From positions 12,341,008 to 12,405,007 of the forward strand of contig NC_089766.1 of NCBI RefSeq assembly GCF_040412425.1: a DNA stretch of 64,000 nucleotides, read 5' to 3'. The notes beneath the pieces are model-generated. The model was given only the letters and a program-made list of their open reading frames with translations. It had not been told where the DNA came from and ran no database searches. The position numbers and the translations under genes were made by a program. This document shows positions 48,546-60,132 of this stretch, piece by piece. Source of the DNA: Macrobrachium rosenbergii. Its lineage: Eukaryota > Arthropoda > Malacostraca > Decapoda > Palaemonidae. How positions within the stretch are numbered: position 1 is the stretch's first letter; each line of letters opens with the position of its first letter.

Positions 48546-49438
48546 CTAAACAAGCATGATTGTAAAAGTAACAAGAAGTAAAATTATACCATCTGCCTGT
48601 TTCTAGTAGTTAATGTAATTAAGTTGCATTCTATAGTCATATTAGTAGGTTGCCCCCATCCCATTTTACCCTTCCATTGGAACAGTCTCTGAAAAGTATC
48701 CATCAAAACAGTTTATTATCTTTAATTTAATTAATTCTCTCGACATTCTCAGCAACATGAACTTTCCTAATACGATATGCAGAGGATTACATGACCCATT
48801 GTCAAAAGTTTTGTCTAGAAGGGCAGTGCTAAGTAGTGTGCTGTATGCAACAGTTCTTACAAAAAAATATTTTGAACAAAGCCTACATTTTCACTAATCA
48901 TAGCATTCAGAGTACCATATTACTTTATGGTGACTCTTAGCATAATTTGATCACTACCTAATAATGTGACGCTCCTTATAGTGCTCAGCTGAGCACCATC
49001 CGCATTACCATCCAGAATTCCTCAACTACAATCTTACCAACAATCAGCTTCCTCAAGGCATATTGCATTGAAATCAAATGTTTCTTGAACTAAGGCTGTT
49101 AAATTCACTTGAATGCATCACCAGACAGTAGGAAACAAAAATAATCCAACGTTTTCCTCGCATATTCACACAGCTGAAAAAGGGAAGAGTGGCATTAATC
49201 TCCTCAGAGTAAAGTGATCCCTTATGTCTCCTAAAGGTGTGTGTTTTATGGAGCCATTACTCTTGTATATATTCAGCTTGGGACTTGAGCCACAAGGTGT
49301 TCCACAAGGTAAACAAATCAACTACTTTCTTTGGTTTGTGGCAACAGTCTCCTGATACTACAAGACATTGATTTTATAAGACATTGATTTTAGAGATGAA
49401 ATGGAAAATTAAGTCAGCACTTGCAGAAGTAACTACAT
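48546..49438. other. Stretch without recognised gene
   Basis: No structure seen apart from an ACATTGATTTTA direct duplication at about 49366-49392. Confidence 0.5.
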
Positions 49439-49701
49439 CAGTGGTTCCCAACCTTTTTCATTACATACCCATTCACTGACTACTTCAGGTTTGTGTTACC
49501 CATATCATCAAATGTAGTTACAGTAGTATAGATTCTGTGAATCTATAATAAAATAAATAGATAAGGGTTATTAAAAAAAAATTTTTTGTTAAATTTCTAA
49601 ATTTTAAGATACAAATTATCATATAGTAGCCTTCCATTACCTACACAGATTATCCAAAATACCCAGTTGTGGGTAATTAACCCATAGGTTGGGAACCACT
49701 G
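49439..49701. mobile_element. hAT-type MITE, 263 bp, with 8-bp target-site duplication
   Basis: Terminal inverted repeats 'CAGTGGTTCCCAACCT' at both ends, the well-known hAT-like terminal sequence. It is flanked by AACTACAT (49431-49438) and AACTACAC (49702-49709), an 8-bp duplication with one mismatch, as hAT transposases make. The interior is AT-rich without a frame, so it needs a transposase in trans. Confidence 0.92.
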
Positions 49702-49709
49702 AACTACAC

Positions 49710-52587
49710 AGTTGGGCCAATCCTAGCCCTCTAATGTCTGAAAATTATGCAGAAAACTGAAGAAACTCGACTTGCATCCTGTGGTGAAAATCTCGACAGC
49801 AAAAGCCATATCCCAAAATCATATATATGACTGACATCCTGGCTCTGAACGAACCAACATGGCTTTTTTAGGTGCAGCGAATCACTGAATGTGATAATTT
49901 CTATTAGAGTGAGCTTCAACAGAAGCATTCATGTAGACGTAAAATACTGACTGCCCCATTTCCCCACACATTGAACACTTCAAATATCTGATGATGGGCC
50001 AGTATGTAAGCCAACCCATTTCACAATGGATACCCCACAAGGGAGCTATTGAAGTTATTGAACCTGTTCTGTCCGTTAGCATGGTTAGTAATATTGATAC
50101 TAGTCAGTGAACCGCATTTATTTCTTTAGGTGCCAATGAAAATTTTAGTCCTCGCCATAACAAACTCTCAAGAAAACTGAACAGTTTTGAAGTGACCTAC
50201 ATAATGTAGTCTTCCCACAAGGTGCATAATAATATCTGTATTGACAATTACAGTGTAGCAGTAAGCAGTTGGCATGAATGCTGAGAAAATTTTCAAAAGA
50301 TGTCTGTATCATTCTTGAGCTATGTTTGGTACTGGTTAGAAAATTACAGGCTGTTGATCACCGTCTTGGTCTCCACACCCAACTATGCCCAAGAAGATTG
50401 ACTAGGGGGTGTTCCACGTAACTTTAAAAAAAAAAAAATGTGAAAACTCATGATCTTCCTTACTGTATGTTACAGAATTTTCTGCAAAATCGAAATGACC
50501 TGGTTCCAAATCTACCAACACACCCAGTAAAACTAAACACCTTTACCCTTCAGGTTCCCAACAACCTCAGAACGAACTCGATCAAACCTGACCGAGATTA
50601 GAACTGTCTACTTCACGGTATCTCATCCATCATCACAGGTCAACCACTATACATATTTAGATATCCTGCCAGATGGAGTGCCCTAATACGACCTTTCATT
50701 CTAACTTCATCTGGCCCCTTGTATTTGTTGCTGAAGTAAGATTTAACATCATTGCTTTCAATAACTGTTAAAAGATAACATCCACCATGGCGAGGTAATC
50801 TCGTACCTCCAGGGGCTGGAACTGATCTTCAAGGAGTTCCACAGGTAAATAATTTTATTATGAATTCCGTGTTTAATTGGTTCTTAGCTACTGATCCTCC
50901 TGGGGGCACACTGCACTGACAAACATCATCTTCCCCTGGACCTCACAACTTAAAACATAGCCACAAAGCATAAAGAAAAATTGTTGACTAGAATTATAAG
51001 TTCCTGTTTACGTTGGAGAATTTTCATCAGATTTTATGTTTGAAATTCTGTTTATGTTACTCCTATTTTAAAAAGTTTTGTGTTGGTGAACTCTTAAATG
51101 CAGTACTGTGAAAACCTCTCTTCCACTCACCACCAGCTGTCAATGCCTTACCTCACTGAAATCACCTTGTCTCACCCAAGAACTGTATTTGGAATGCATG
51201 TTGACAAGCAGATTGTAATAAGTCTATTTTTAATCCAACAATGTCGTGCATAACCGAGAGTGCAATTTAACGGTTGAATTTGGTCTGTGTGACTTATGCA
51301 GCTGTTATCAAGTATAAATCTGTAACATAGATCTTTTAAGGAATAATCTCAGAATCTTCGTCAGTATTTAGAATAATTTAATTTATTTTTTTAACTGTTA
51401 AATCTCTCGTGCTAATGGATGGAAGTCGTTCTCTCTCAAATAAGGGCCCGGACCACGGGTTGAAATTCGTGAATTTCTTTGTCTAACTAGCCTTGAACGT
51501 TGGTTATAGGAGACACTTTCTCAATTTATCCATCTCTTAATTGCTTGAAAATGACCCCGTCCAAAATGCGGATGAATTTTATGGCAAGAGGCCGTGCTGG
51601 CACAAGACTAGCTTAATTCTACACCAAAAAAGCATTGAAATTCATTTCATTGCATTATGTGTGCTGAAAATATTAAAATTGTTTTTAACTTTTAAACCAT
51701 AAATACTGATTCATAATCACAAAGGGATATTCTGTAATGTGTAAAAACTTGTATTTTTCATTATTGTCCAACTTCCCCTCTTCGGTCTTCTTTGTATGAC
51801 AGGTATGGACTCGTTAGATAAGTGATAACGTTTGACAGGTACTAAACCCTTCTAACCTCACCACCTGAAACAGAATGGGTAACTTTCTCTTGAGATCACA
51901 GGCATTTTCTTCAAAGGATAAAACGTCTTTTTTTTGAATGTGCGACTTAAAGTCAGACTTTCAGATCGAAATAAACTGAAGGAATAAATTATGCAAATTA
52001 TTTTCATTATCAGTTGATAAGATATGTATTTCACAGCGAGCAATTTCTAAGACGAGCTTGTAAAGTGGAAACACCAGAAGACCACCTGGGGTGAAGAAAG
52101 AGCCAGTATTGAAACTGCAGCGCCGCACAAGAGCAAGGACCAGAAATTCTCTCATACCTGGCTTGTCTCAGATCGACTGAATTGATTGCTTTCAGAATTT
52201 GACAAAACATATCTTGATTCTAATGCACTTGTTTGGGAAATTAACAGTCGTCCGACAGCTTTAATATTATTTTTTGAAGTACACAGGGCAAAGAAAAAAA
52301 TCTTGGGATTTAGTGAGATTTGTATATCGGGTTCCCGTTGCGTCATGGAATAAACGAAGGGTTTATATCACTTTCCCTGCGACAAATCGTGGGCAGCCAT
52401 AATTTGGAAGTTAAAGGAAGTGGATTTCGACACGTCTCCAGGTGGCACCAGGAGTTCATTGCAAGATTTAGGGAGAGAGAGAGAACCGGTTTGGAGTATC
52501 ATGATATTCAATGGCAACATACAGGCGGCATATTTTTTTCTTTAGGCAAGAAGCCAAATGAGCCATTATAAAGCAAGTTTACTGAAT
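49710..52587. other. Stretch without recognised gene
   Basis: Includes a fragment of the 29979-30263 repeat family near 50500. 51400-51620 has higher GC ('GGGCCCGGACCACGGG'). No gene model can be supported. Plus frame 52320-52571 ('LEVKGSGFRHVSRWHQEF') and minus frame 52610-52837 ('DDDKDNDYGLIKKNMSNLL') look partly protein-like but unassigned. Confidence 0.4.
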
Positions 52588-52926
52588 ATATATATAATAT
52601 ATATATATATTATATATATATAGTGTGTATTTTACTTATATGAAAAGAGAATAAGTTTGTTGAAAGAGATTTTTTTAATACCGATGATAGCAAGTAAATC
52701 ATTAACATGCATAAATTGTCGTTCACATTGGAAAAGCAAACTTGTGTCTTAACGGTTGTGTTTTCTAAAAGGTTACTCATGTTTTTTTTTATAAGTCCGT
52801 AATCGTTATCTTTATCATCATCTGCCGAAAAGGCCAAGCAAGTACAATCAACTTGTGTTTTCTAACAAGTTAGAATTTTTTTATGTGTATATATATATTA
52901 TCTTTATATATCTATATATATACAAT

Positions 52927-52928
<2 letters not shown>

Positions 52929-52996
<68 letters not shown>
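52929..52996. repeat. (TA)n microsatellite
   Basis: 34 AT units, preceded by impure TA sequence from about 52887. Confidence 0.95.
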
Positions 52997-52999
<3 letters not shown>

Positions 53000-53094
53000 A
53001 TACATACACATGTACATGTATTATGAAGCCGTTTTCCTTTGCAAGGATTGGCTAAAAAAAAAAAAAAATGGTCACTGCTGAATTCAGTGTTGGT

Positions 53095-53165
53095 TATGAT
53101 TAAGCTGACGTTATGCCAGCACGTGCTCTTGCTTTGAGAACAGCCCCCAATCCATATTCAAGCTT
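53095..53165 (+). repeat. Dispersed repeat fragment, family C
   Basis: Contains 'TTATGCCAGCACGTGCTCTT' and 'TGAGAACAGCCC'. A second copy at about 55570-55640 has 'TCATGCCAGCAC', 'TTTGAACAGCC' and 'AATACAAATACAG'. Short and without frames. Confidence 0.5.
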
Positions 53166-53528
53166 ATAACTTCGGATTCATGGATGGAAAACTTCTACTG
53201 CTTCATACACTCACAGCGAAGGCTCATCGGCAGCACATCATGCTCCCTTACACTTCATGGTTCAACTGTCTCCTGTACACTCTTGTGTGTTTTTTATTAA
53301 AGCCATTCTTTGCCAGCACTGCTAGTGAGCCATCTTTCCATTCACTTCTTAGGTCGTCCCATCCCTCCTAACACTTGAGAATTATACAGAATTCACCAAC
53401 CCAATGTCTTCCATTCTCTCCATATGACCAAGCCATCTCGACAATGATACATGCTTTCACATGTGCAACCTTTTTTTTTTTTTTTTTTTTGGTTAATTTC
53501 ATAAGCCACAATCTGTTTTGTTTTCACC

Positions 53529-53540
53529 ACCCACACACAC

Positions 53541-53578
<38 letters not shown>

Positions 53579-53584
53579 GTGTGT
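53529..53584. repeat. Palindromic (CA)n(TA)n(TG)n tract
   Basis: CACACACACA-AATATAT...ATATATTT-GTGTGTGTG, a compound microsatellite that is its own reverse complement over about 50 bp, so it could extrude a cruciform. Confidence 0.85.
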
Positions 53585-53605
53585 TTTCTTCCTTGAAATG
53601 CCAGC

Positions 53606-53758
53606 AGTGTGAGATCAATTCACGAAAGTGAAAGTGTTACCTGATCATCTGTCCACTGATGGAGAGGTGACATTTGGAACCACTGACTTTAAAGAACAAG
53701 AAATCGTGAAAACTGTAAAAGACGTCTCGACTCAGGGTTGGATTCTTCTGGTTAAGAA

Positions 53759-53762
<4 letters not shown>
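53606..53762 (+). CDS. Coding-like open segment running into a (TA)n tract, unknown product
   Basis: Between a TGA and the microsatellite the frame reads 'DQFTKVKVLPDHLSTDGEV', then 'FGTTDFKEQEIVKTV' and 'STQGWILLVKK'. Composition is protein-like and lacks low complexity. The frame then enters poly-IY from the TA tract. It may be an exon or element fragment truncated by microsatellite growth. No family recognised. Confidence 0.3.
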
Positions 53763-53834
<72 letters not shown>

Positions 53835-53965
53835 ATATATAATATATATATATATATTATATTATAGATGTGTGTAATGTGTATATACATATGTGTATGT
53901 TTGTATGTGTTATAGATTTCAGTATGCAAGCATTATTTCGGCACTTTCCAAGGTCACAGTATATG

Positions 53966-54044
<79 letters not shown>

Positions 54045-54105
54045 TGTGTGTGCATGTATTATTGATTTCAGTCTGCAAGCATTAATTCGACGCTTTTGTA
54101 AGATC
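53763..54105. repeat. Tandem duplication containing two (TA)n arrays
   Basis: (TA)n at 53763-53866 and 53979-54041. Each is followed by a near-identical block: 'GATTTCAGTATGCAAGCATT' (53915-53934) and 'GATTTCAGTCTGCAAGCATT' (54065-54084), both continuing as A-TTCG-C-CTTT. The unit is about 150 bp and has been duplicated with its microsatellite. Confidence 0.85.
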
Positions 54106-54460
54106 GACATCTATAATAGGGATTTTTAATGACGGAGTACTTGGAAATTTGATTTTGATGAACATGAAAGTCTACTTCCCTAAACAGATGTTGAGTGGTC
54201 GTGGATTTGATACTAAAAACTAATACAACTGGGCAGCCCAATGTGTCCCTGCTGAAGCAGCGCCGACGGAAGCAAAAAAAAAAAAAGTATATAAATAAAT
54301 AATAATAATAATTTTTTTAAAGTGAAATGGGTGGGGTTCATCCCGAAAGGAAACGACAGACCTGCACATTGTAGAACGGAAGGTTGAAAACTGAAGGGAA
54401 CAGGACCAGGAAGAGAAGTCAAGTCCAAATTCATTTCCCAGAAACTCCCACAGGGGAAGT

Positions 54461-54757
54461 GCCATCAGTGCACCTCATGCAGTGCACTGTAGGTTTTACA
54501 TAAGTTTCTTTGGAGCGTCCCTTCGGCCCGTGGCTGCAACCCCTTTCATTCCTTTTACCGTACCTCCGTTCATATCCTCATTCTTCCAAATTACTTTCCA
54601 CCCTCTCCTAACAATTGCTTCATAATGCAGCTGCGAGGTTCTCTTCCTATTAATCCTCTCAAGCCTCCATTACTCTCTTCTTTTCAGCACTGAATGACCT
54701 CATAGGTCCCAGCGCCTGGCATCAGGCCTAAATCTCATATTCTTCATATTCCAATTG
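54461..54757 (+). repeat. SINE-like dispersed repeat, family A, copy 3
   Basis: The fullest copy: 'GCCATCAGTGCACCTCATGC', 'GCGTCCCTTCGGCCCGTGGC', 'TGCAACCCCTTTCATTCC', 'CCGTACCTCCGTTCATAT', 'CAGCACTGAATGACCTCATA', 'GGTCCCAGCGCCTGGC' and 'GGCCTAAATCTCATATTC'. The minisatellite 54780-57150 starts about 20 bp after its 3' end. Confidence 0.88.
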
Positions 54758-54779
54758 TTAAAAGCATGCAGTAAAGCAT

Positions 54780-57150
54780 AACCTAAAGACTATATTATTT
54801 TCAGAGTACACCATATCTAAAAATGGTGTAAATTGCACAGTACACCAAAATCCCAAGACTGCAAATTCCACAGTGCCCTACATCCACACTTTGATGATGT
54901 CAGCATGCACCAACCCTAAAGAATGCAGTTGTTAGTATATTGTTAGTATAAATCATACATAAAGACTGCAAATGTCACATCGCACTAAACCTAGAAACTA
55001 TAAATGTCAGAATATACCAAACTTAAATAACCTAAAGACTGCAAATATCAGAATACACCATTAACAAAGAATGCAAATTTCAAAGTAAACCATACCGAAA
55101 GACTTGCAAAATATCACAGTACTCCTGCGTTGTTCAAATTACATAATACACCAAACCTGAAGACTGCAAAATTTAGAGTAACTGAAGACTGTAGGTATCA
55201 GCTAATACCAAACCTAAATACTTTGCAAATGCCGAAACACGCCAAACACGAAGACTTTTGCAGGTAATTGAATAAATAAACCTGAAGACTGAAAGGACTA
55301 GAACATTATCCTAAAGACATAGTTTGAGAGCACCAAACCTAAGAAATTGAAGATAGCTACATACACAAAACTGTCCAAGACATTGCAAGTATCAAAATAT
55401 AAAAAGCCTGAAGACTTTGCTAATGCTGAATGCACCAAATTTGAATACTTTGTAAATTACAGAATGCACCAAACCCTAATCTTGACAGAATACTTTGTAA
55501 ATTACAGAATGCACCAAACCCTAATCCTAATACATCCAACCTAGACGTGGCAAGTGGTGGTGTTGTTGTAGAGACAGCTGGCCTCATGCCAGCACAGGAT
55601 CTTGCCCTTTGAACAGCCTGTAATACAAATACAGGAGTGCACAAGACCAAAAGACTTGATCATTTCAAACTACACAGACCTAAAAATATTTGAAAATGTC
55701 AGAATATACCAATCTAAAGACTTTGCCTATGTCAGAATACACAGCCCTTACTGCTAATGTTGAATACATTAAACCTAAAAAATTTGCAAGTGTCGGACTA
55801 AAACAAACAATGCACTTAAGGGTTGGAATACATCAAACCTAATACTTTGCAAGTGTCAGAATACACGAAATAAAGACTGCAAATGTTGGAATACCTTAAA
55901 CCTAGACTATGCAAGTGACATAACACACCAGACCTAAAGACTTTGCACTTTTAAGAGTATGTTTGACTCTAATGTGTTGTAAGATTAGAATATAGTAACA
56001 TACAGATTTTGCAAGTGATGACAAAAGACATTAGACCTAAAGACTGCTAGTGTCAAAATACACCAAACCCAAGACTGTAAATGTTAGAATACACCAACCT
56101 AAAGAATGTAAATGTCAGAATACCAAACCTAAATACTGCAAATCTGGGAATACACCAACCTTAAGGTTGCAAGTGTCAGAATATCCAAACAAAGATTGCA
56201 ATTGTCAGAATACCCAATCCTAAAGACTGCAAATGCCAGAATGCACCAGCCTTAAGATTACAAATATCAGAACACCAGCCTTAAGGCCGCAAATGCCAGA
56301 ATGCACCAGCCTTAAGATTTCCAACATCAGAACATCAACCCTAATACTGAAAATGTCAGAATACACCAAACCCAAAGACTGCCAGTGTCAGAATACCCAA
56401 ACCTGAAGACTGCAAATGCCAGAATGCACCAACCTTAAGATTGCAAATGTCAGAATATACCAACTCTGAGACTGCAAATGTCAGAGTACACCAAATCCAA
56501 AGACTGTAGATGTCAGAATATATCAGACCCAAAGGATGCAAATTTTAGAAAAAACCAACCTTAAGACTGCAAATGTCAGAATACGCCTAAGAACCACAAA
56601 TTTCAGAATACACCAACCTAGCAACCACAAATGTCAAAATACACCCACCTTAAGACTGCAAATGTCAGAATACACCAACCTGAGGCTGCAAATGTCAGAA
56701 TACACCAAGCCCAAAGATTACAAATGTGTGAATATACCAAACCTAAAGGGTGCCAGTGTTAGAAAACACCAACTTAAGACTGCAAATGTCAGGGTACACC
56801 TGCCTAAAGACCACAAATGTCACAATACGCCAACCTTAAGACTGCAAATGTCAGAATACACTAACCTCAAGACTGCAAATGTTAGAATATACCAACCCAA
56901 AGATTACAGATGTCAGAATATACCAAACCCAAAGGATGCAAGTGTCAGAAAACACCAACCTTAAGACTGCAAATGTCAGAATACATCTACCTAAGGCCTA
57001 CAAATGTCAGAATACACCAACCTTAAGGCTGCAAATGTCAGAATGCACCAACCTCAAGACTGCAAATGTTAGAATATGCCAGCCCAAAGATTAGAGATGT
57101 CAGAATACACCACGCCCAAGATTCCAAATGTCAGAACGCACTAACCTAGG
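54780..57150 (+). repeat. 2.4-kb minisatellite, 31-bp unit, with higher-order structure on the right side
   Basis: The unit is roughly ACACCAACCTTAAGACTGCA followed by AATGTCAGAAT, about 31 bp. Units are poorly conserved from 54780 to about 56000 and well conserved from about 56350 to 57150. On the right side a variant 'AAAGGATGCAAGTGTCAG' recurs at about 56531, 56745, 56931 and, degraded, 57117, spacings of 214, 186 and 186 bp, that is seven or six units per higher-order block. A separate 50-bp duplication lies at about 55445-55530 and a family-C fragment interrupts at about 55570-55640. The 142-codon frame 56536-56964 is the translated repeat, not a gene. Confidence 0.93.
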
Positions 57151-57381
57151 ATTTGGTGCTGGCTTTTCCCCAGAGATTCTTTCAGATTTCTTACACTTGT
57201 TTGTTGGACGTGAATTAATAAGGACATTCCAAAAGTGATTCATCGTATATTTTACTGTCATCATCAAAAATATATCTTAACAAATGTTAGGGAGAGCTGT
57301 TAGTTGACCAAGTGTTTGATGATTATGCACAACAGGTCAAGGAACTCGACATACGTGTCACTTGAGTAATGGAAAATCTTA

Positions 57382-57384
<3 letters not shown>
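57151..57384. other. Unique spacer
   Basis: Sequence between the minisatellite and a (CT)n tract; nothing recognised. Confidence 0.5.

Positions 57385-57462
<78 letters not shown>
57385..57462. repeat. (CT)n microsatellite
   Basis: 39 CT units. Confidence 0.97.
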
Positions 57463-57466
<4 letters not shown>

Positions 57467-57957
57467 CCTTTGGATGCCCGGAGATTAAATCTGTTATCAT
57501 GTCATTTATTATGAAATTAAAATGAATAATTATTAGCTCAGGATCTTGAACTTTAAAACTGTTGAAGTAGTATTGTGACCAGCAGGTTATTTTCATAATT
57601 GGAACTTTCGAAACCTCATCAACTGATATGGTTTACAGTCGGTGAAATTGAAGGACCTGTTCAATTTCTTAGGAGCAATATTTTTCGGAAGTTCCAGGTA
57701 TCTTGCCACCAACAAAGGTACCAATAGGATGCCTTTTGCCTTTGTTGATGCACGTTATATTCACACTCCATGCATATCAACATGAGTACTTTGCATAATA
57801 ACCTTTTTATTTTTATTTATTTGAGATAAAAACCGTTTCTAGTGCTGGGACTGCATTTTACTATCAGCGTTGTTACAGAATGCAGTTGTTTTATGTCATA
57901 AGTTGAATAATAAACTGCAGTAACCAATTACACTTGACATACTGATTTATGTTTATT

Positions 57958-58176
57958 GCCAGCAAAGGCACGTTTGGGATCATCGTCTGTCTCTTCCCCC
58001 CCTACGATCATAGGCGACTTCAGCTAGACTTGCCACCAAATACTGGTTATTCGAGCGAAGTTTACCAACACATTTCGAAAGTGTATCAGAAAAATGTCTG
58101 TGTGATGTTACCACACCCTGATAGTGGGTGCATATTTATTAAGAAGTCAGAAAGTGCAGAGTATTTTGCTAAGTAG
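57958..58176 (+). CDS. Candidate terminal exon, unknown product
   Basis: After an acceptor-like 'TTATGTTTATTGCCAG' (ending 57961) the frame stays open for about 71 codons to TAG 58174-58176. It reads 'KGTFGIIVCLFPPYDHRR', then 'LPPNTGYSSEVYQHISKVYQ' and ends 'FIKKSESAEYFAK'. Codon usage is mixed rather than AT-driven (CTC, CCC, TAC, GAC). No ATG close upstream in good context and no recognised family. Alternative: relic of a mobile-element protein. Confidence 0.35.
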   Translation, partial: ASKGTFGIIVCLFPPYDHRRLQLDLPPNTGYSSEVYQHISKVYQKNVCVMLPHPDSGCIFIKKSESAEYFAK

Positions 58177-58607
58177 TTTTCTGTTGCTACAAGAAAAAGC
58201 CAAGAGAACAGAGGCATATAAAGATGCAGATGAAACCTAGGAAGTGAACTGGTTCCGTTTTCACTCCCGCATTCTAAGACGTGAAAAGATTAGTTAATAA
58301 AAAGCACTACACCTTTCGTTTTCTCCCGCAGACAGCAGGAATGGGCTGTTTTCTTGATCGACAACACTGTGACAGTAACATTAGAAGCTTTTGAATGTAA
58401 CATTTAAGGTGTTACGAAGAAGAAATGGCACAGTGGTTCAAAGAGAAGGGAAATCTGCCTTTTCTGTAGGCTGAAGTGATGAAGTGTATACTTGGTGGTT
58501 AGTCGACTTTACTGGGTTACAGCGAGAGTGGAAGAGGTCATGGGGCTAGCACTCTCGTCCCAATAAATTGCTCCGAATCGGATAGTTAACCCCCTTCCCC
58601 ATAGCTG
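58177..58607. other. Stretch without recognised gene
   Basis: Unassigned. Follows the candidate terminal exon; no clear AATAAA plus downstream GT-rich site could be placed. Confidence 0.5.
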
Positions 58608-58611
58608 TATG

Positions 58612-58697
<86 letters not shown>

Positions 58698-58752
58698 GTA
58701 TATATATATATATATATATATACATTTGTATATATATATATATATATATACA
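58608..58752. repeat. Compound (TA)n microsatellite
   Basis: Long TA tract with TATTATA, GTATA and CATTTGTA interruptions. Confidence 0.95.
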
Positions 58753-59389
58753 CATTTGTGTGTATTATACACACAACTCAAGGAGTCTATCTATAGCTTT
58801 TGGGGAAAGGTGCAAATCGAGTGATAACGCAAAAAGTTAAATTACATCAAAATTATTACCAAGCGCGTAACAAAAAGATGTCCACTTCAACATAATTATA
58901 TCATAAAAATATAAAAAAAAACCCGGGTGTTGTCCCTGAAGTTAAAGGTAAATTTAAGTGCTTAACGAGACCTGTTTCGGAATTTTCACAAGTTTCAGAA
59001 GCGTAAAATTAAACAATAGTCCAATTCCAAAATAAACGAGAAGAAACATTAACGTTTCAGGTGTGTAAAAAAAAAAAAAAGGGGGGTAGGGAAACCAAAA
59101 TTCCCTCTTAGTTTCCATTTAAAACACGACTGATTAATGTTTCATTTCGATGGTTAGAAAGAAACTTAAACGATACATCGTAAGTTCTTAAAAGCTGCTT
59201 CTAGAAAATGTGAATAAAAAACGAAGTAAATTTACGGAATACACTGCCACATGTGAAGTTTGTTGGGACCATTATAACATTCATATATTTATTGTGAGAA
59301 CGCAAAGCAAGATTAGAGTAAGATGCCTCTTAGTCTTATTACAAGATGATACCGAGAGGAGTCTTTATATTATTGCTCGGTTTCTCTTT
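58753..59389. other. Stretch without recognised gene
   Basis: Contains an A-run followed by G-run (AAAAAA-GGGGGG near 59068-59087). The plus frame 59210-59497 overlaps the SINE body and is incidental. Confidence 0.5.
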
Positions 59390-59625
59390 CAATGCCCTGT
59401 TAACTTCAATGCCCTGTTAATTCTTCTTCGCTTTTTTGGATACACTTGTCACTACAGAGCCTTGAGATCCAAGTGCAAGAAATTGCAGTGCTTGTGATGT
59501 CCGGTCGCGGGAAACGAACGAGTGTCACCATAATCACAAGGAGGTCAAGTTGCCGATCTGACCATTAGGGCATTGTGGCTATTACAATCACATATGTATC
59601 TGGTAAAAGTGACCAGTAGATTCTA
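59390..59625 (-). repeat. tRNA-derived SINE
   Basis: On the minus strand an A-box-like 'GCCCTAATGGTCAGATCGG' (complement of 59554-59572) is followed about 35 nt later by a B-box-like 'CTCGTTCGTTTCCCGC' (complement of 59507-59522), the spacing of an RNA polymerase III tRNA promoter. The body continues leftward with 'GCACTTGGATCTCAAGGC' and a small direct duplication 'TTAACAGGGCATTGAA' (about 59396-59424). The segment upstream of the A box (59570-59612) also occurs at 47115-47150 and leads here into (CA)n(TA)n. Derived from a tRNA gene by inference from the boxes. Confidence 0.7.
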
Positions 59626-59644
59626 CACACACACACACACACAC

Positions 59645-59732
<88 letters not shown>
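59626..59732. repeat. (CA)n(TA)n microsatellite
   Basis: About 9 CA units then about 43 TA units. Confidence 0.95.
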
Positions 59733-59736
<4 letters not shown>

Positions 59737-59749
59737 AACACATACTATA

Positions 59750-59890
59750 TATATTCAGCCAAGGCCACAGGAAAAATAGAAGGACTACCAAGTGCTTTCG
59801 TGTTATGTCAACACATTTTCGAGGTACAATGAAGTAACACAAAAGCGCTTGGTACTGCTTTCATTCTTCCTGTGGCCGTGGCTGAATATA
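59750..59890. mobile_element. Palindromic repeat of 140 bp between TA tracts
   Basis: 'TATTCAGCCAAGGCCACAGG' and 'CCAAGTGCTTTCGTGTTA' at the left are matched inverted by 'CCTGTGGCCGTGGCTGAATA' and 'TAACACAAAAGCGCTTGG' at the right, with a loop around 'ACACATTTTCGAGG'. A related, non-palindromic copy lies at about 60680-60770. Probably ends of a Penelope-like or similar element joined head to head; class uncertain. Confidence 0.7.
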
Positions 59891-59920
59891 TTGTCATGTG
59901 CTATTTTTTGACAAAAGCAC

Positions 59921-59931
<11 letters not shown>

Positions 59932-59990
<59 letters not shown>
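59932..59990. repeat. (TA)n microsatellite
   Basis: About 29 TA units. Confidence 0.95.
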
Positions 59991-59992
<2 letters not shown>

Positions 59993-60068
59993 CTTAGTTG
60001 CACGACACAAAAATGATCAAATTGATCCAAAATCATAAGAGATTTATGCTGATGACCAGGTCTTTGAG

Positions 60069-60070
<2 letters not shown>

Positions 60071-60128
<58 letters not shown>
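60071..60128. repeat. (CT)n microsatellite
   Basis: About 29 units, directly against the left arm of the inverted repeat. Confidence 0.97.

Positions 60129-60132
<4 letters not shown>

Noticed and set aside
48226..48574. Three overlapping minus-strand frames of 71-103 codons
   Set aside because: They lie over a family-A repeat copy and are not conserved in the other copies.
56536..56964. 142-codon frame, apparently a repeat protein
   Set aside because: It is the 31-bp minisatellite read through; units change frame and there is no conserved start or domain.
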